The notes under the pieces: model-generated
What the model was told of the DNA's origin: nothing
Database searches by the model: none
Seen by the model: the letters and a program-made list of their open reading frames with translations, nothing else
Part shown: positions 46,096-57,228 of the stretch, piece after piece
Position numbering within the stretch: the stretch's first letter is position 1
Layout of the letters: each line of letters starts with the position of its first letter
Assembly (NCBI GenBank): GCA_001899205.1
Contig: MKVL01000019.1
Span: 18,718 to 82,717, forward strand
Length of the DNA: 64,000 nucleotides
Origin: Mesorhizobium sp. 65-26
Lineage (GTDB): Bacteria; Pseudomonadota; Alphaproteobacteria; Rhizobiales; Rhizobiaceae
Direction of reading: 5' to 3'
Translations under genes and position numbers: made by a program

Positions 46096-46761
46096 TCAAT
46101 GGACGGCCGGCAGGCCCAAATCGTCCCATTTCTCGCGCGCTATCGGGTCACCGACCAGGAACTCGAAACCCTTGACGGTTCCGCCGTCCCGCGACAGCTC
46201 GCATTTGAATTGCAGCCCGAACCAGTTTCCCCGGCTGCGGAAGGCCGCGCCATTGGCCGAGACGACGCCGTCGGCGATCCTTTCCCTCGCTGTCGCATAG
46301 GGCACCACCCGATCCGGGTGGAAGTCCGCGCGCCAGGCATGGATCTGGTCCATGGCCTCGAGGTCGCACAGTTGCAGCATGCGCTCGTCCGAGGCGAATG
46401 TGGCGAGATCGGCCCTCGCCTGCCGACTGCGCGGATCGGCCAGGGTTCGGGCCGAGAGCATCCTGTTTGGCCGGATCATCTCCGGCGTCCTGGAAGGTGC
46501 CGGCGCGGCGACCTCTGGCAGGGGTGCCGTCGTCGGAGCCTGCGGAACTGGAGGCGCCACCGGCGCCGGCGGCGGACTTGTCTGTGCCCGAAACTGATCC
46601 GGCGAGAGTATGTCGACCGACACTGGCTCTTCGTGGGACGGCTCGGGCCGTCTCGGCACCGGCATCACGGCCAGCGCGGCGATCAGAAGCGCGTGGAGGC
46701 CCAGCGAGCTCGATATGCCCCAGGGCGAAATCTCATGCCGGGCGGCCACGAGACCGCGCAA
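46096..46761 (-). CDS. DUF930 protein with TonB-like N-terminus
   Basis: A 221-residue protein. Residues 16-34 (SSSLGLHALLIAALAVM) form a membrane anchor, followed by a Pro-rich stretch (SPPPAPVAPPVPQAPTTAP) like the periplasm-spanning linker of TonB or TolA. The C-terminal half is DUF930: MLQLCDLEAMDQIHAWRADF and AFRSRGNWFGLQFKCEL, with two conserved cysteines. The function is unknown. The gene lies five bases after rarA, so it is probably cotranscribed with it. Confidence 0.85.
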   Translation of the reverse strand: MRGLVAARHEISPWGISSSLGLHALLIAALAVMPVPRRPEPSHEEPVSVDILSPDQFRAQTSPPPAPVAPPVPQAPTTAPLPEVAAPAPSRTPEMIRPNRMLSARTLADPRSRQARADLATFASDERMLQLCDLEAMDQIHAWRADFHPDRVVPYATARERIADGVVSANGAAFRSRGNWFGLQFKCELSRDGGTVKGFEFLVGDPIAREKWDDLGLPAVH

Positions 46762-46766
46762 GCCCC

Positions 46767-48074
46767 CTATCCCCGTTCCTTGCGCAGCTTCGCCCAGTAG
46801 TCGAGCCGCTTGCGTATGTCGCGCTCGAAGCCGCGTTCGGGTGGATCGTAAAAAGTGCGCCGTCCCATCTTTTCCGGAAAATAATCCTGGCCCGAGAAGG
46901 CGTCCGGCTCGTCGTGGTCGTAGCGATAGCCGGCGCCGTAGTCTTCTTCCTTCATGAGCTTGGTCGGCGCATTGAGGATGTGCTTGGGCGGCAGCAGCGA
47001 GCCGAATTCCTTGGCTGCCTGCGTCGCCGCCTTGAAGGCGGTGTAGACGGCGTTCGATTTCGGCGCGGTGGCGAGATAGACGGCGGCCTGCGCGAAGGCG
47101 AGCTCTCCCTCTGGCGAGCCCAGATAGTCATAGGCATCCTTGGCGGCGTTGGCGACGACCAGGGCCTGCGGGTCGGCAAGCCCGATATCCTCCACCGCCA
47201 TGCGCACCAGCCGGCGCCCGAGATAGAGAGGATCCTCGCCGGCGTCGAACATGCGCGCGAGATAGTAAAGCGCTGCATCAGGATCGGAGCCGCGTACCGA
47301 CTTGTGCAGCGCCGAGATCAGATTGTAGTGGCCGTCCTGACCCTTGTCATAGATCGGCGCGCGACGCTGGACGACGCGCTGGAGGCCTTCCGGTCCGAAA
47401 ACCTCCCCCGGCTTGGCCGCGCGCCATACTTCCTCTGCCAGTGTGAGGGATGCCCGACCATCGCCATCCGCCATGCGGATGAGCATGGCGCGCGCATCCT
47501 CGTCGAGCGGCAGCGCCCTGCCCTCGGTCTCCTCGGCGCGCGCCAGGAGTTTCGTGATGCTCGCCTCGCCGAGCGACTGGAATACCAGCACCCGGGCCCG
47601 CGACAGAAGCGCGGCGTTGAGCTCGAAGGATGGATTCTCCGTGGTGGCGCCGACCAGCACGATCGTTCCGTCCTCCATCACCGGCAGGAATCCATCCTGC
47701 TGGGCCCGGTTGAAGCGATGGATCTCGTCGACGAAGAGCAGCGTCTGGCGGCCGTTGGCGCGGCGCAGCTTTGCCGCCTCGAACACTTTCTTCAGGTCGG
47801 CGACGCCGGAAAAGATCGCCGATATCTGTTCGAAGGCAAGCTCGGTTTCACCGGCCAGCAGCCGAGCCACGGTGGTTTTTCCGGTGCCGGGCGGCCCCCA
47901 GAAGATCATCGACCCCAGCGACCCGGAATTGATCAGCCGCGTCAGCGCGCCATCCGGGCCGGTCAAATGCTCCTGGCCGACGACCTCGCCGAGATTCCTC
48001 GGCCGTAGCCGATCGGCCAGGGGGCGGCCGGTTGAAGCCTTCTCCGGTTCCTCGACGCTGAACAGATCCGCCAT
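46767..48074 (-). CDS. rarA: Replication-associated recombination protein RarA (MgsA)
   Basis: A 435-residue AAA+ ATPase of the clamp-loader group acting at stalled replication forks. It shows RPRNLGEVVGQEHLTGPDG, Walker A FWGPPGTGKTTVARLLAG, Walker B LLFVDEIHRFNRAQQD, and sensor 1 VGATTENPSFELN. The C-terminal helical domain has LVRMAVEDIGLADPQAL. It starts at 48074, 48 bases after degQ, and is followed by the DUF930 gene. Confidence 0.96.
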   Translation of the reverse strand: MADLFSVEEPEKASTGRPLADRLRPRNLGEVVGQEHLTGPDGALTRLINSGSLGSMIFWGPPGTGKTTVARLLAGETELAFEQISAIFSGVADLKKVFEAAKLRRANGRQTLLFVDEIHRFNRAQQDGFLPVMEDGTIVLVGATTENPSFELNAALLSRARVLVFQSLGEASITKLLARAEETEGRALPLDEDARAMLIRMADGDGRASLTLAEEVWRAAKPGEVFGPEGLQRVVQRRAPIYDKGQDGHYNLISALHKSVRGSDPDAALYYLARMFDAGEDPLYLGRRLVRMAVEDIGLADPQALVVANAAKDAYDYLGSPEGELAFAQAAVYLATAPKSNAVYTAFKAATQAAKEFGSLLPPKHILNAPTKLMKEEDYGAGYRYDHDEPDAFSGQDYFPEKMGRRTFYDPPERGFERDIRKRLDYWAKLRKERG

Positions 48075-48122
48075 GCACTTCTTCAGAGTTGGGGCATCGT
48101 CCGGGAAAAATCCCGTTCGTGC

Positions 48123-49610
<1,488 letters not shown>

Positions 49611-49942
49611 CGCGAATCCTCCAGGTCGGGTTCGGCGCCATTGTCCCGACGATTGTGCAAAATGAAAGGCTAAGGCGCTGAAATCCGTTTCTTTTCGTGA
49701 GGCTAACCGCGACCGAGGGAGGCGCCAGGGCTTATCCATCCCTGTCTTCCAGCCTCTCCTCCCCGACAGCGACCCCGCCCCTGTAGGCCACGGCTCACAG
49801 CGCCGTTCTTAACCTTTGTCAAGCCGAAGGAAACCATATCGGCGATTTTAAGGCATCCGGGCGATCGCGCGCCGCCGTTCCGCCTCAATGGAGTAGCAAT
49901 TGAGCCGGAGGGACGTGTCTTTGGACTTGCGAGAGGACCACT
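49611..49942. other. Intergenic region between divergent degQ and the lipoprotein gene
   Basis: About 330 bases without a supported gene. Overlapping ORFs on the minus strand have no family resemblance. Presumably the degQ and lipoprotein promoters lie here; I could not identify a convincing one. Confidence 0.35.
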
Positions 49943-50260
49943 ATGTATCTGACCAAGACGACTGCCATTGCTGTCGCGCTTCTCACCGCCGCCCTTACCG
50001 GATGCGCGTCTGAACAGGAACAGAGAGCCGGAACGGGCGCGCTGATCGGCGGCGCCAGCGGCGCCTTGATCGGCCAGGCGCTCGGCCATGACACGGCCAG
50101 CACCGTGGTGGGTGCCGCGGGCGGCGCGATACTTGGCGCGGCGATCGGCCAGGCGACGACCCCTCAGCGCCGCGACGAGCAGCTTTGCCGCTACAGGGAC
50201 CGCTACGGCCGCATCTACACCGCACCGTGCGACGACCGCTACTACAACCGCAACTACTGA
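49943..50260 (+). CDS. Glycine-zipper lipoprotein (YMGG-like)
   Basis: A 105-residue protein whose signal peptide ends in the lipobox LTGC (cysteine near residue 21), so it is probably an outer-membrane lipoprotein. A glycine-zipper region follows (GALIGGASGALIGQALG; VGAAGGAILGAAIGQA) with repeated GxxxG, and a Tyr/Arg-rich tail (CRYRDRYGRIYTAPCDDRYY). Such proteins are common in rhizobia and similar to the rickettsial 17-kDa antigen. Function unknown. It converges on rplQ. Confidence 0.88.
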   Translation: MYLTKTTAIAVALLTAALTGCASEQEQRAGTGALIGGASGALIGQALGHDTASTVVGAAGGAILGAAIGQATTPQRRDEQLCRYRDRYGRIYTAPCDDRYYNRNY

Positions 50261-50311
50261 TCCTGAGGCCCGGCGGCTCCGAGCTGTCGGGGCCTCTCCC
50301 GTTGCCAATAG

Positions 50312-50337
50312 AAAAAGGGGCCGAAAGGCCCCTTTTT
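50312..50337. terminator. Bidirectional terminator between the lipoprotein gene and rplQ
   Basis: AAAAAGGGGCC and GGCCCCTTTTT form a perfect 11-base stem with a GAAA tetraloop. It ends the ribosomal operon on one strand and the lipoprotein transcript on the other. Confidence 0.95.
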
Positions 50338-50379
50338 GTCTCCTGCAGTACCGGGCGTCTCCACCCGGTCGCGGCATGC

Positions 50380-50808
50380 CTAAGCGGCAGCTTCCTCGTT
50401 GTTGCCCTCGGCCTCGAGGCGAGCGCGGTCAGCGGCGCCCTTGGCGGAGGTGTCGCGATCCACGAACTCGATCACCGCCATCGCGGCGTTGTCGCCGTGA
50501 CGGAAACCAGCCTTCATGATGCGCAGGTAGCCGCCGTTGCGGTTGGCGTAGCGCGGTGCGAGGGTCTCGAACAGGCGCTTGACGACGCCTTCATTGCCGA
50601 TCTGCGCGATCACCTGACGGCGGGCGTGCAGGTCACCGCGCTTGCCGAGCGTCACCAGCTTCTCGACGATCGGACGCAGGTCCTTCGCCTTCGGCAAGGT
50701 GGTGACGATCTGTTCGTGCTCGATGAGAGACACGGCAAGGTTGGCGAACATCGACTTGCGGTGGCTTACGCTGCGGGCGAAGCGACGGCCTTTGAAACCG
50801 TGGCGCAT
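50380..50808 (-). CDS. rplQ: 50S ribosomal protein L17
   Basis: A 142-residue L17. The start [20 protein letters not shown] (ATG at 50808) and the block [21 protein letters not shown] identify it. The C-terminal extension beyond the core is acidic and Ala/Glu-rich, as in rhizobial L17. It is the last gene of the supercluster and is followed by the terminator at 50312. Confidence 0.97.
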   Translation of the reverse strand: MRHGFKGRRFARSVSHRKSMFANLAVSLIEHEQIVTTLPKAKDLRPIVEKLVTLGKRGDLHARRQVIAQIGNEGVVKRLFETLAPRYANRNGGYLRIMKAGFRHGDNAAMAVIEFVDRDTSAKGAADRARLEAEGNNEEAAA

Positions 50809-50912
50809 GGCTCTTTTCCTTCTTCAGTTGTTCAAGAGGCCACGGCCTCTGATGGTTTTCCGCATGACCGTCGGATCGAGCGGCTTACGCCGCCGATCCT
50901 TGGAATTCATGC

Positions 50913-51923
50913 TCAATATTGGTCTTCGTAACGCTTGGCGAGGTCTTCGATATTTTCCGGCGGCCAGTCCGGCACTTCCATGCCGAGGTGCAACCCCATC
51001 GCCGCCAGAACTTCCTTGATCTCGTTCAGCGACTTGCGGCCGAAGTTCGGGGTGCGCAGCATCTCGGCTTCGGTCTTCTGGATCAGGTCGCCGATGTAGA
51101 CGATATTGTCGTTCTTCAGGCAGTTGGCCGAACGCACCGAAAGCTCGAGTTCGTCGACCTTCTTGAGCAGCGCCGGATTAAAGGCGAGCTCGGTAACGGC
51201 TTCCGCCGCGACTTCTTTCTGCGGCTCGTCGAAGTTGACGAACAGGCCCAACTGGTCCTGCAGGATGCGAGCGGCGAAAGCCACGGCGTCCTCGCCCGAG
51301 ATCGAACCGTCGGTCTCGATGGTCATGGTCAGCTTGTCGTAGTCGAGAACCTGGCCCTCGCGGGTGTTCTCGACCTTGTAGGAGACCTTCTTGACCGGCG
51401 AATAGAGGCTATCGACCGGGATCAGGCCGATCGGCGCGTCCTCGGCTCGATTGCGATCGGCCGGCACGTAACCCTTGCCGGTGTCGACCGTGAACTCCAT
51501 GCGGATCTCGGCGCCCTCGTCCAGCGTGCAGATGACGTGGTCGGGGTTGAGGATCTCGACGTCGCCGACTGTCTGGATGTCGCCAGCCAGCACGGCGCCC
51601 GGGCCCTGCTTGCGAACGACCATGCGCTTGGGACCATCGCCTTCCATGCGGATGGCGATTTCCTTGATGTTGAGCACGATGTCCGTCACGTCCTCGCGCA
51701 CGCCGGCGATGGACGAGAATTCGTGCAGGACGCCGTCGATCTGCACGGCGGTCACAGCCGCGCCACGCAGCGAGGACAGGAGCACGCGGCGCAGCGCGTT
51801 GCCGAGCGTCAGGCCGAAGCCGCGCTCGAGCGGCTCGGCGACCAGGGTGGTCAGCGTCTTCTTCTTCGACGAGAACTCGATCTTGTTCGGCTTGATCAGT
51901 TCCTGCCAGTTTTTCTGGATCAT
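50913..51923 (-). CDS. rpoA: RNA polymerase alpha subunit
   Basis: A 336-residue alpha subunit. The N-terminal assembly domain has [20 protein letters not shown] and [22 protein letters not shown]; the C-terminal DNA-contact domain has [19 protein letters not shown] and [24 protein letters not shown] at 51923 (MIQKNWQEL) is chosen over the upstream start at 51953. It follows rpsK directly; rpsD, present in E. coli at this place, is absent. Confidence 0.98.
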   Translation of the reverse strand: MIQKNWQELIKPNKIEFSSKKKTLTTLVAEPLERGFGLTLGNALRRVLLSSLRGAAVTAVQIDGVLHEFSSIAGVREDVTDIVLNIKEIAIRMEGDGPKRMVVRKQGPGAVLAGDIQTVGDVEILNPDHVICTLDEGAEIRMEFTVDTGKGYVPADRNRAEDAPIGLIPVDSLYSPVKKVSYKVENTREGQVLDYDKLTMTIETDGSISGEDAVAFAARILQDQLGLFVNFDEPQKEVAAEAVTELAFNPALLKKVDELELSVRSANCLKNDNIVYIGDLIQKTEAEMLRTPNFGRKSLNEIKEVLAAMGLHLGMEVPDWPPENIEDLAKRYEDQY

Positions 51924-52019
51924 GATGTCTTCCTTCCGTTGCCCCGCCACCATCCAATCGTGGCGGGCGACCTGGAATACCGTGGAGGAACGCCGACGGC
52001 GTTCACGCGGCGTTCGAAA

Positions 52020-52409
52020 TTAGACGCGGCGCTTCTTGCGCGGACGGCAGCCATTGTGCGGGATCGGCGTCACATCACGGATCGAGGTGATGGTGAAGCC
52101 GGCCGCCTGCAGGGCGCGCAGGGCCGATTCACGACCGGAGCCAGGTCCGCAGACCTCGACCTCAAGCATGCGCATGCCGTGTTCCTGGGCCTTCTTGGCG
52201 GCGTCCTCGGCAGCCATCTGGGCGGCGAACGGGGTCGACTTGCGCGAACCCTTGAAGCCCTGGGCGCCAGCCGACGACCAGGCAATCGAATTGCCCTGCG
52301 CGTCGGTGATGGTGATCATCGTGTTGTTGAAGGTCGAATTGACGTGGGCAACGCCCGACGAAATGTTCTTGCGTTCGCGACGGCGAACACGAGCGGCTTC
52401 CTTGGCCAT
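52020..52409 (-). CDS. rpsK: 30S ribosomal protein S11
   Basis: A 129-residue S11 of the small-subunit platform. [20 protein letters not shown] and [17 protein letters not shown] are family blocks. An unusual repeat-bearing spacer of 137 bases separates it from rpsM. Confidence 0.97.
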   Translation of the reverse strand: MAKEAARVRRRERKNISSGVAHVNSTFNNTMITITDAQGNSIAWSSAGAQGFKGSRKSTPFAAQMAAEDAAKKAQEHGMRMLEVEVCGPGSGRESALRALQAAGFTITSIRDVTPIPHNGCRPRKKRRV

Positions 52410-52463
52410 GGTAGTCCTTTCAGTTGATCTCTACACCGCCGTAATGCCAGCGGCTCCACCTTG

Positions 52464-52543
52464 GTAAGGTAGTAGGGGAGCAAGGCGGTAAGGAAGTCGG
52501 GAAAAACGCGATCCCTTTGCCTTACCGCCCTGCCCTACTCCCC
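52464..52543. repeat. Imperfect inverted repeat inside the rpsM-rpsK spacer
   Basis: Arm GGCGGTAAGG at 52484-52493 pairs exactly with CCTTACCGCC at 52520-52529. The pairing extends outwards imperfectly (GTAGTAGGGGAGCAA against CTGCCCTACTCCCC), and GGGA/TCCC pair inside. Short GTAG/AGGG units resemble dispersed intergenic repeats I recall in Mesorhizobium, but this is not verified. Confidence 0.7.
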
Positions 52544-52546
52544 AAA

Positions 52547-52915
52547 TTACTTCTTCTTGCCGGCGATTGCCTTTGCCGGGCCCTTGCGGGTGCGCGCATT
52601 GGTGTGCGTGCGCTGGCCGCGAACCGGCAGCGAACGGCGGTGACGCAGGCCGCGGTAGCAGCCCAGGTCCATGAGGCGCTTGATGTTCATCGACACTTCG
52701 CGGCGCAGGTCGCCCTCGACCTGGTAGTCGCGGTCGATCGTCTCGCGAATCGCCAGAACCTCGGCATCGGTGAGCTGGTTCACGCGACGCTCGGCCGGGA
52801 TGCCGACCTTGTCGACGATCTCCTGGGCGAACTTCTTGCCAATGCCGTGAATGTACTGAAGCGCGATAACGACGCGCTTGTTGGTCGGAATGTTGACGCC
52901 GGCTATACGAGCCAT
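52547..52915 (-). CDS. rpsM: 30S ribosomal protein S13
   Basis: A 122-residue S13 of the 30S head. [20 protein letters not shown] starts the chain (ATG at 52915), with [20 protein letters not shown] in the C-terminal rRNA-binding tail. The longer reading upstream overlaps a hairpin and is rejected. Confidence 0.97.
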   Translation of the reverse strand: MARIAGVNIPTNKRVVIALQYIHGIGKKFAQEIVDKVGIPAERRVNQLTDAEVLAIRETIDRDYQVEGDLRREVSMNIKRLMDLGCYRGLRHRRSLPVRGQRTHTNARTRKGPAKAIAGKKK

Positions 52916-53080
52916 GTTCTTCTCTTCTCCATTTGGGCCGACCGACCCTGAAAAACAGGGCAGCCTGGCGCGGTGAAAAATGACCCGCGTCCGGTGGAGG
53001 CCGGCCCATGCGGGTGTTTCCAGTTCAAAGCAATTGCCTTGTCCTTGCGGACAAGCAGAGTCCATGCCTGATAGGAAGAC

Positions 53081-53103
53081 GGGCCGCCATAGCCTAGCGG
53101 CCC
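53081..53103. repeat. Hairpin in the adk-rpsM spacer
   Basis: GGGCCGC and GCGGCCC form a perfect 7-base stem with a 9-base loop, 21 bases beyond the adk stop on the minus strand. A second weaker stem (ACCCGC/GCGGGT) lies nearer rpsM around 52982-53013. There is no T-run, so attenuation or mRNA processing is as plausible as termination. Confidence 0.6.
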
Positions 53104-53123
53104 TTTCCAGTCAAGCGCAATCT

Positions 53124-53732
53124 TTACTTAGCCGTCGCGGCGACCTTCACCGTCGTGGCCAGGACCGCCTCGATCTCGGTGGTGACGGCATCGATGCTGG
53201 CCATGCCGTCGACGCCGCGCAGCTTGCCCTTGGCGTAGTAGTAGCCGATGAGCGGCGCGGTCTTCTTGTAGTACTCGCGCAGGCGCTCTTCGAATACAGC
53301 CGGATTGTCGTCCTTGCGCACCGGCTGGCCGGCGGCCTTGGCATCCTCGGCCCGCTTGACGATACGACCGACGAGCGCCTTGTCGTCGACGACAAGCTCG
53401 ACAACCGTGTCGAGCGCAATGCCGCGCTCCTTCAGCATCGCTTCGACGGCGTCCGCTTGCACCAGGGTGCGCGGATATCCGTCGAGGATGAAACCGCGCG
53501 CGCAGTCGGGCTGGTCGATGCGTTCGGCCACGATCGCGTTGACGATCGCGTCGGAAACCAGTTCGCCGGCATCCATCACCGCCTTGGCGCGCTTGCCGAC
53601 TTCGGTACCGGCCTGGACGGCCGCGCGCAACATATCGCCCGTGGAGAGCTGGGGAATGCCGTGCTTCTCGACCAGTCTCTGTGCTTGCGTCCCCTTGCCC
53701 GCCCCCGGCGGCCCAAGCAAAATCAGTCTCAT
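53124..53732 (-). CDS. adk: Adenylate kinase, short form
   Basis: A 202-residue kinase interconverting ATP, ADP and AMP. The P-loop is [18 protein letters not shown], the AMP site [13 protein letters not shown] and [10 protein letters not shown] follow, and [18 protein letters not shown] goes directly to [13 protein letters not shown], so the full LID domain with its zinc cysteines is missing, as in other alphaproteobacteria. The start overlaps the secY stop by four bases (ATGA), suggesting coupling. Confidence 0.97.
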   Translation of the reverse strand: MRLILLGPPGAGKGTQAQRLVEKHGIPQLSTGDMLRAAVQAGTEVGKRAKAVMDAGELVSDAIVNAIVAERIDQPDCARGFILDGYPRTLVQADAVEAMLKERGIALDTVVELVVDDKALVGRIVKRAEDAKAAGQPVRKDDNPAVFEERLREYYKKTAPLIGYYYAKGKLRGVDGMASIDAVTTEIEAVLATTVKVAATAK

Positions 53733-55069
53733 CTGGCCTTCTTACCCCCGCGCAACTTCGACTTCTTGATCAGGCCCTCATACTGGTGCGCGATCAGGTG
53801 GCCTTGAATCTGGGCGACCGTGTCGAGCGTGACACTGACCACGATCAGAAGCGATGTGCCACCGAGGTAGAACGGTACGCCAGTGGCTGAAATCAGGAAC
53901 TCCGGCAGCAGGCAGACCAGCACCAGGTAGATGGCGCCGACGACGGTGATGCGGGTGAGGACGTAGTCGATGTACTCGGCAGTGCGCTCGCCCGGGCGAT
54001 AGCCGGGAATGAAGCCCGAGTGCTTCTTGAGCTGGTCCGCCGTGTCCTTCGGATTGAACACGATCGCCGTGTAGAAGAAGGCGAAGAAGACGATCATCGC
54101 GGCGTAGAACGCCATGTAGAGCGGCTGGCCATGACCGAGCGACGCGAGCACCGAACTGGCCCAGGTCGGGAGATTCGTGGCCTGCGAGAACCCGGCGACG
54201 GTAGCCGGCAGCAGGAGCAGCGAGGATGCGAAGATCGGCGGAATGACGCCCGAGGTGTTGAGCTTCAGCGGCAGGTGCGAGGTATCGCCCTGGAACATGC
54301 GGTTGCCGACCTGGCGCTTCGGATACTGGATCAGCAGGCGGCGTTGGGCGCGCTCGAAGAAGACGATCAGCGCGATCACGACGATGGCGAGCACGATGAT
54401 CGCGAGGATCAGGCTGGTGGACAGCGCGCCGGTGCGGCCGAGCTCGAGCGTGCCGGAAATGGCGTGCGGCAGGCCGGCCACGATGCCGGAGAAGATGATC
54501 AGCGAAATGCCGTTGCCGATGCCGCGCGCGGTGATCTGCTCGCCGAGCCACATCAGGAACATGGTGCCGCCGACCAGGGTGATGACGGTCGAAGCCCGGA
54601 AGAACATGCCGGGATCGCTGACGATGCCGTTACCATTCTCAAGCCCGACGGAAATACCGTAAGCCTGGACCAGCGCGAGCAGCACGGTGCCGTAGCGGGT
54701 ATACTGGTTGATGACCTTGCGGCCCTGTTCGCCTTCCTTCTTCAACGCTTCCAGCGACGGAATGACCGACGTCATGAGCTGCATGATGATGGAGGCGGAA
54801 ATGTAGGGCATGATGCCGAGGGCGAAGATCGCCATGCGCTGCACGGCGCCGCCGGCGAACATGTTGAACATGCCAAGCACGCCCTTGCTCTGCGAGGAGA
54901 AGGCCTGGGCGAAGGCATCTGGGTTGATGCCGGGCATCGGGATGTAGGTGCCGAGTCGGTAGACGAGCAACGCGCCTATGGTGAACCAGATGCGTTTCTT
55001 CAGGTCCTCCGCCTTGGCGAAGGCCGAGAAATTCAGATTCGAGGCTAGTTGTTCAGCTGCCGAAGCCAT
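53729..55069 (-). CDS. secY: Protein translocase subunit SecY
   Basis: A 446-residue ten-helix channel protein. The blocks [45 protein letters not shown] and [22 protein letters not shown] are family signatures (each shown by its key residues). The C-terminal [21 protein letters not shown] is conserved. It is separated from rplO by a 181-base spacer with a strong hairpin. Confidence 0.98.
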   Translation of the reverse strand: MASAAEQLASNLNFSAFAKAEDLKKRIWFTIGALLVYRLGTYIPMPGINPDAFAQAFSSQSKGVLGMFNMFAGGAVQRMAIFALGIMPYISASIIMQLMTSVIPSLEALKKEGEQGRKVINQYTRYGTVLLALVQAYGISVGLENGNGIVSDPGMFFRASTVITLVGGTMFLMWLGEQITARGIGNGISLIIFSGIVAGLPHAISGTLELGRTGALSTSLILAIIVLAIVVIALIVFFERAQRRLLIQYPKRQVGNRMFQGDTSHLPLKLNTSGVIPPIFASSLLLLPATVAGFSQATNLPTWASSVLASLGHGQPLYMAFYAAMIVFFAFFYTAIVFNPKDTADQLKKHSGFIPGYRPGERTAEYIDYVLTRITVVGAIYLVLVCLLPEFLISATGVPFYLGGTSLLIVVSVTLDTVAQIQGHLIAHQYEGLIKKSKLRGGKKAR

Positions 55070-55165
55070 GCCTGATTCTCCGCTTGGTCACGCTTGTTGG
55101 CCCTGAGGTCAGGCGGCGCGTGTCACCGAAGCTCACGAGATAAGCTCCGGACCGTAAACATGCAA

Positions 55166-55187
55166 GCGGCCGCGTTGACGCGGCCGC
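55166..55187. repeat. Strong hairpin in the rplO-secY spacer
   Basis: GCGGCCGCG and CGCGGCCGC are perfect 9-base arms with a TTGA loop. The hairpin lies about 63 bases after the rplO stop, inside the longest gap before secY. Only a weak T-rich stretch follows in the transcript direction. Confidence 0.7.
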
Positions 55188-55250
55188 CCAATTGAACTGA
55201 TCAAAGCGCGATCGGAAGCAAGACCCCACCTGCCGCGCTTCGGGTCGTCT

Positions 55251-55724
55251 TTATTCCGCGGCCGCCGCTTCCGGCAGCTTCACCGAGCCGCCGGCCTTCT
55301 CGATCTTCTCGATGGCGGCCTTGGAGGCGCCGGCCACGTCGAAGGCGAGCTTCGCCTTGAGTTCGCCGTCGGAGAGGACACGCACGCCGTCCTTGACGCG
55401 GCGGATCACGCCGGCGGCGACGAGCGCCTCGGCGGTCACGGTCTCTTTCGCGTCGAGCTTCTTGGCGTCGACGGCGGCCTGGATGCGGGCCAGCGACACG
55501 ACGGCAAAGCTCTTGCCGAAGAGGTTGTTGAAGCCGCGCTTCGGCAGGCGCCGATAGAGCGGCATCTGGCCACCCTCGAAGCCGTTGATGGCGACACCCG
55601 AGCGGGCCTTCTGGCCCTTCACGCCACGGCCGGCGGTCTTGCCGGAACCGGAGCCGATGCCGCGGCCGAGACGCTTCCTGGAATGCGTCGCGCCGTCCAT
55701 GTCACGCAGATCGTTGAGTTTCAT
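55251..55724 (-). CDS. rplO: 50S ribosomal protein L15
   Basis: A 157-residue L15. [20 protein letters not shown] and [24 protein letters not shown] (shown by its glycines) are the family start. The C-terminal half [10 protein letters not shown] is slightly acidic at the end. It sits between rpmD and secY as in other alphaproteobacteria. Confidence 0.97.
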   Translation of the reverse strand: MKLNDLRDMDGATHSRKRLGRGIGSGSGKTAGRGVKGQKARSGVAINGFEGGQMPLYRRLPKRGFNNLFGKSFAVVSLARIQAAVDAKKLDAKETVTAEALVAAGVIRRVKDGVRVLSDGELKAKLAFDVAGASKAAIEKIEKAGGSVKLPEAAAAE

Positions 55725-55746
55725 CTGAGTTCTCCTGCGCTTCTGC

Positions 55747-55944
55747 TCAGCGCTCGTCGACGACGCGGACGAGGTGCTGAACGGCAGCGATCATACCGCG
55801 CACGGAAGGCGTATCCTCCAGGGTGCGCTGCTTGTGCATCTTGTTGAGGCCGAGGCCGACCAGCGTCGCGCGCTGTTCCTTCGGCCGACGGATCGGCGAA
55901 CCGATCTGCTCAACGGTGATGGTCTTGGTAGCTTTCTTGGCCAT
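55747..55944 (-). CDS. rpmD: 50S ribosomal protein L30
   Basis: A 65-residue L30. [20 protein letters not shown] and [20 protein letters not shown] mark the family. It is a small globular 50S protein encoded between rpsE and rplO. Confidence 0.96.
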   Translation of the reverse strand: MAKKATKTITVEQIGSPIRRPKEQRATLVGLGLNKMHKQRTLEDTPSVRGMIAAVQHLVRVVDER

Positions 55945-55969
55945 GGTCGAAATCCCTGGTCAGAACAGA

Positions 55970-56539
55970 CTATTCTTCAGCCGCTACGGCAGTGCCGCGG
56001 CGAGCCTGAAGGGTCGAATACTTGATGCCACGCGCCGCAGCCACATCCTTGGGATGCATCTGGCTCTTCAGCGCGTCGAAGGTGGCGCGAACCATGTTGT
56101 AGGGGTTCGACGATCCCATCGACTTGGCGACGACGTCGTGCATGCCGAGCGTCTCGAAGACGGCGCGCATCGGGCCGCCGGCGATGATGCCGGTACCCTG
56201 CTTGGCGGCGCGCAGCAGAACGCGGCCAGCGCCCCAGCGACCCTCGACGTCATGATGCAGCGTACGACCCGAGCGCAGCGGCACGAAGATCATGTCGCGC
56301 TTGGCAGACTCGGTCGCCTTGCGGATAGCCTCCGGCACTTCACGCGCCTTGCCGTGACCGAAGCCGACGCGGCCCTTCTGGTCGCCGACGACGACGAGAG
56401 CGGCGAAGCCGAAGCGACGGCCACCCTTCACCACCTTGGCGACGCGGTTGATGTGGACGAGCTTGTCCACCATGCCGTCGTCGCGTTCCTCGCGTTCACG
56501 CTCGCGGCCGCGGCCGCCTTCTCTACGTTCCTGTGCCAT
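55970..56539 (-). CDS. rpsE: 30S ribosomal protein S5
   Basis: A 189-residue S5. The N-terminal tail is Arg/Glu-rich ([17 protein letters not shown]), then [30 protein letters not shown] and [21 protein letters not shown] at 56539 (MAQERREGG) is preferred over the one at 56569. A 236-base spacer with repeat-like sequence separates it from rplR. Confidence 0.96.
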   Translation of the reverse strand: MAQERREGGRGREREREERDDGMVDKLVHINRVAKVVKGGRRFGFAALVVVGDQKGRVGFGHGKAREVPEAIRKATESAKRDMIFVPLRSGRTLHHDVEGRWGAGRVLLRAAKQGTGIIAGGPMRAVFETLGMHDVVAKSMGSSNPYNMVRATFDALKSQMHPKDVAAARGIKYSTLQARRGTAVAAEE

Positions 56540-56624
56540 ATCCTGTTCCTTGTTCTTTTCCGGAAGCACGGTTGCTGAAATGCCGACGCCTCATTCGAGG
56601 TCGCCGGCGGTGAGAATCGTCTCT

Positions 56625-56773
56625 CTGCATGATCCTGTCCGGAAAGTCTGCAACTTTCTGCGACATCCGGAGCAGAAATTACGCCTTGGAGCAGGATCCG
56701 CAGGAACTCCGCACCAAGGCCTTTCCTTCAAGCGTGACCTTTTCCGAAAAGCCTGCGACTTTTCGGGGCCATG
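56625..56773. repeat. RIME-like intergenic repeat element between rplR and rpsE
   Basis: Two related stem structures are present. The first contains GAAAGT/ACTTTC around CTGCA (56642-56658), enclosed by GATCCTG (56631-56637) and CAGGATC (56692-56698). The second is CCGAAAAG/CTTTTCGG around CCTGCGA (56744-56766). Words such as GCATGATCC and TTTTCGG near GCC-ATGC resemble palindromic intergenic elements common in rhizobia. Membership is from memory and not searched. Confidence 0.6.
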
Positions 56774-56775
56774 CC

Positions 56776-57135
56776 TTAGAAGCTCAGGCCACCCTCGCGA
56801 GCGGCTTCGGCGAGCGCCTTGACGCGGCCGTGATAGATGTACGGGCCACGGTCGAACACCACTTCCTTGACGCCGGCCTTCGCCGCACGCTCGGCGATCA
56901 GCTTGCCGACGGCCGCGGCGGCACCGATGTCAGCGCCGGTCTTGAGCGACCCCTTGAGATCCTTCTCAAGCGTCGATGCGGCGGCGATGGTGTGGCCCTT
57001 GGCGTCGTCGATGACCTGGACATAGATATTCTTGGAGGTGCGATGCACCGAAAGACGCGGACGCTCGCCGGCGACCTTCTTGATCTGACGACGGACGCGC
57101 TGCGCGCGACGCTGGGTAGCTTCTTTGTTGGCCAT
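56776..57135 (-). CDS. rplR: 50S ribosomal protein L18
   Basis: A 119-residue L18 that binds 5S r[23 protein letters not shown] and [20 protein letters not shown] open it; the C-terminal [23 protein letters not shown] (shown by its core) closes it. A repeat-like spacer follows before rpsE. Confidence 0.97.
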   Translation of the reverse strand: MANKEATQRRAQRVRRQIKKVAGERPRLSVHRTSKNIYVQVIDDAKGHTIAAASTLEKDLKGSLKTGADIGAAAAVGKLIAERAAKAGVKEVVFDRGPYIYHGRVKALAEAAREGGLSF

Positions 57136-57228
57136 TGTACTTGTTCCTTGCCTTCAAAAAACGGGGGCCGCCATGTGCGGTCGGCGACAAGCACCGCCCG
57201 CGGCCGCTCCCCGCGGCGTTGTAGCGAA

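Noticed and set aside
49703-50377. Minus-strand frame of 224 codons upstream of degQ
   Set aside because: It overlaps the lipoprotein gene in antisense, has no ribosome-binding site and reads as low-complexity Ala/Arg sequence.
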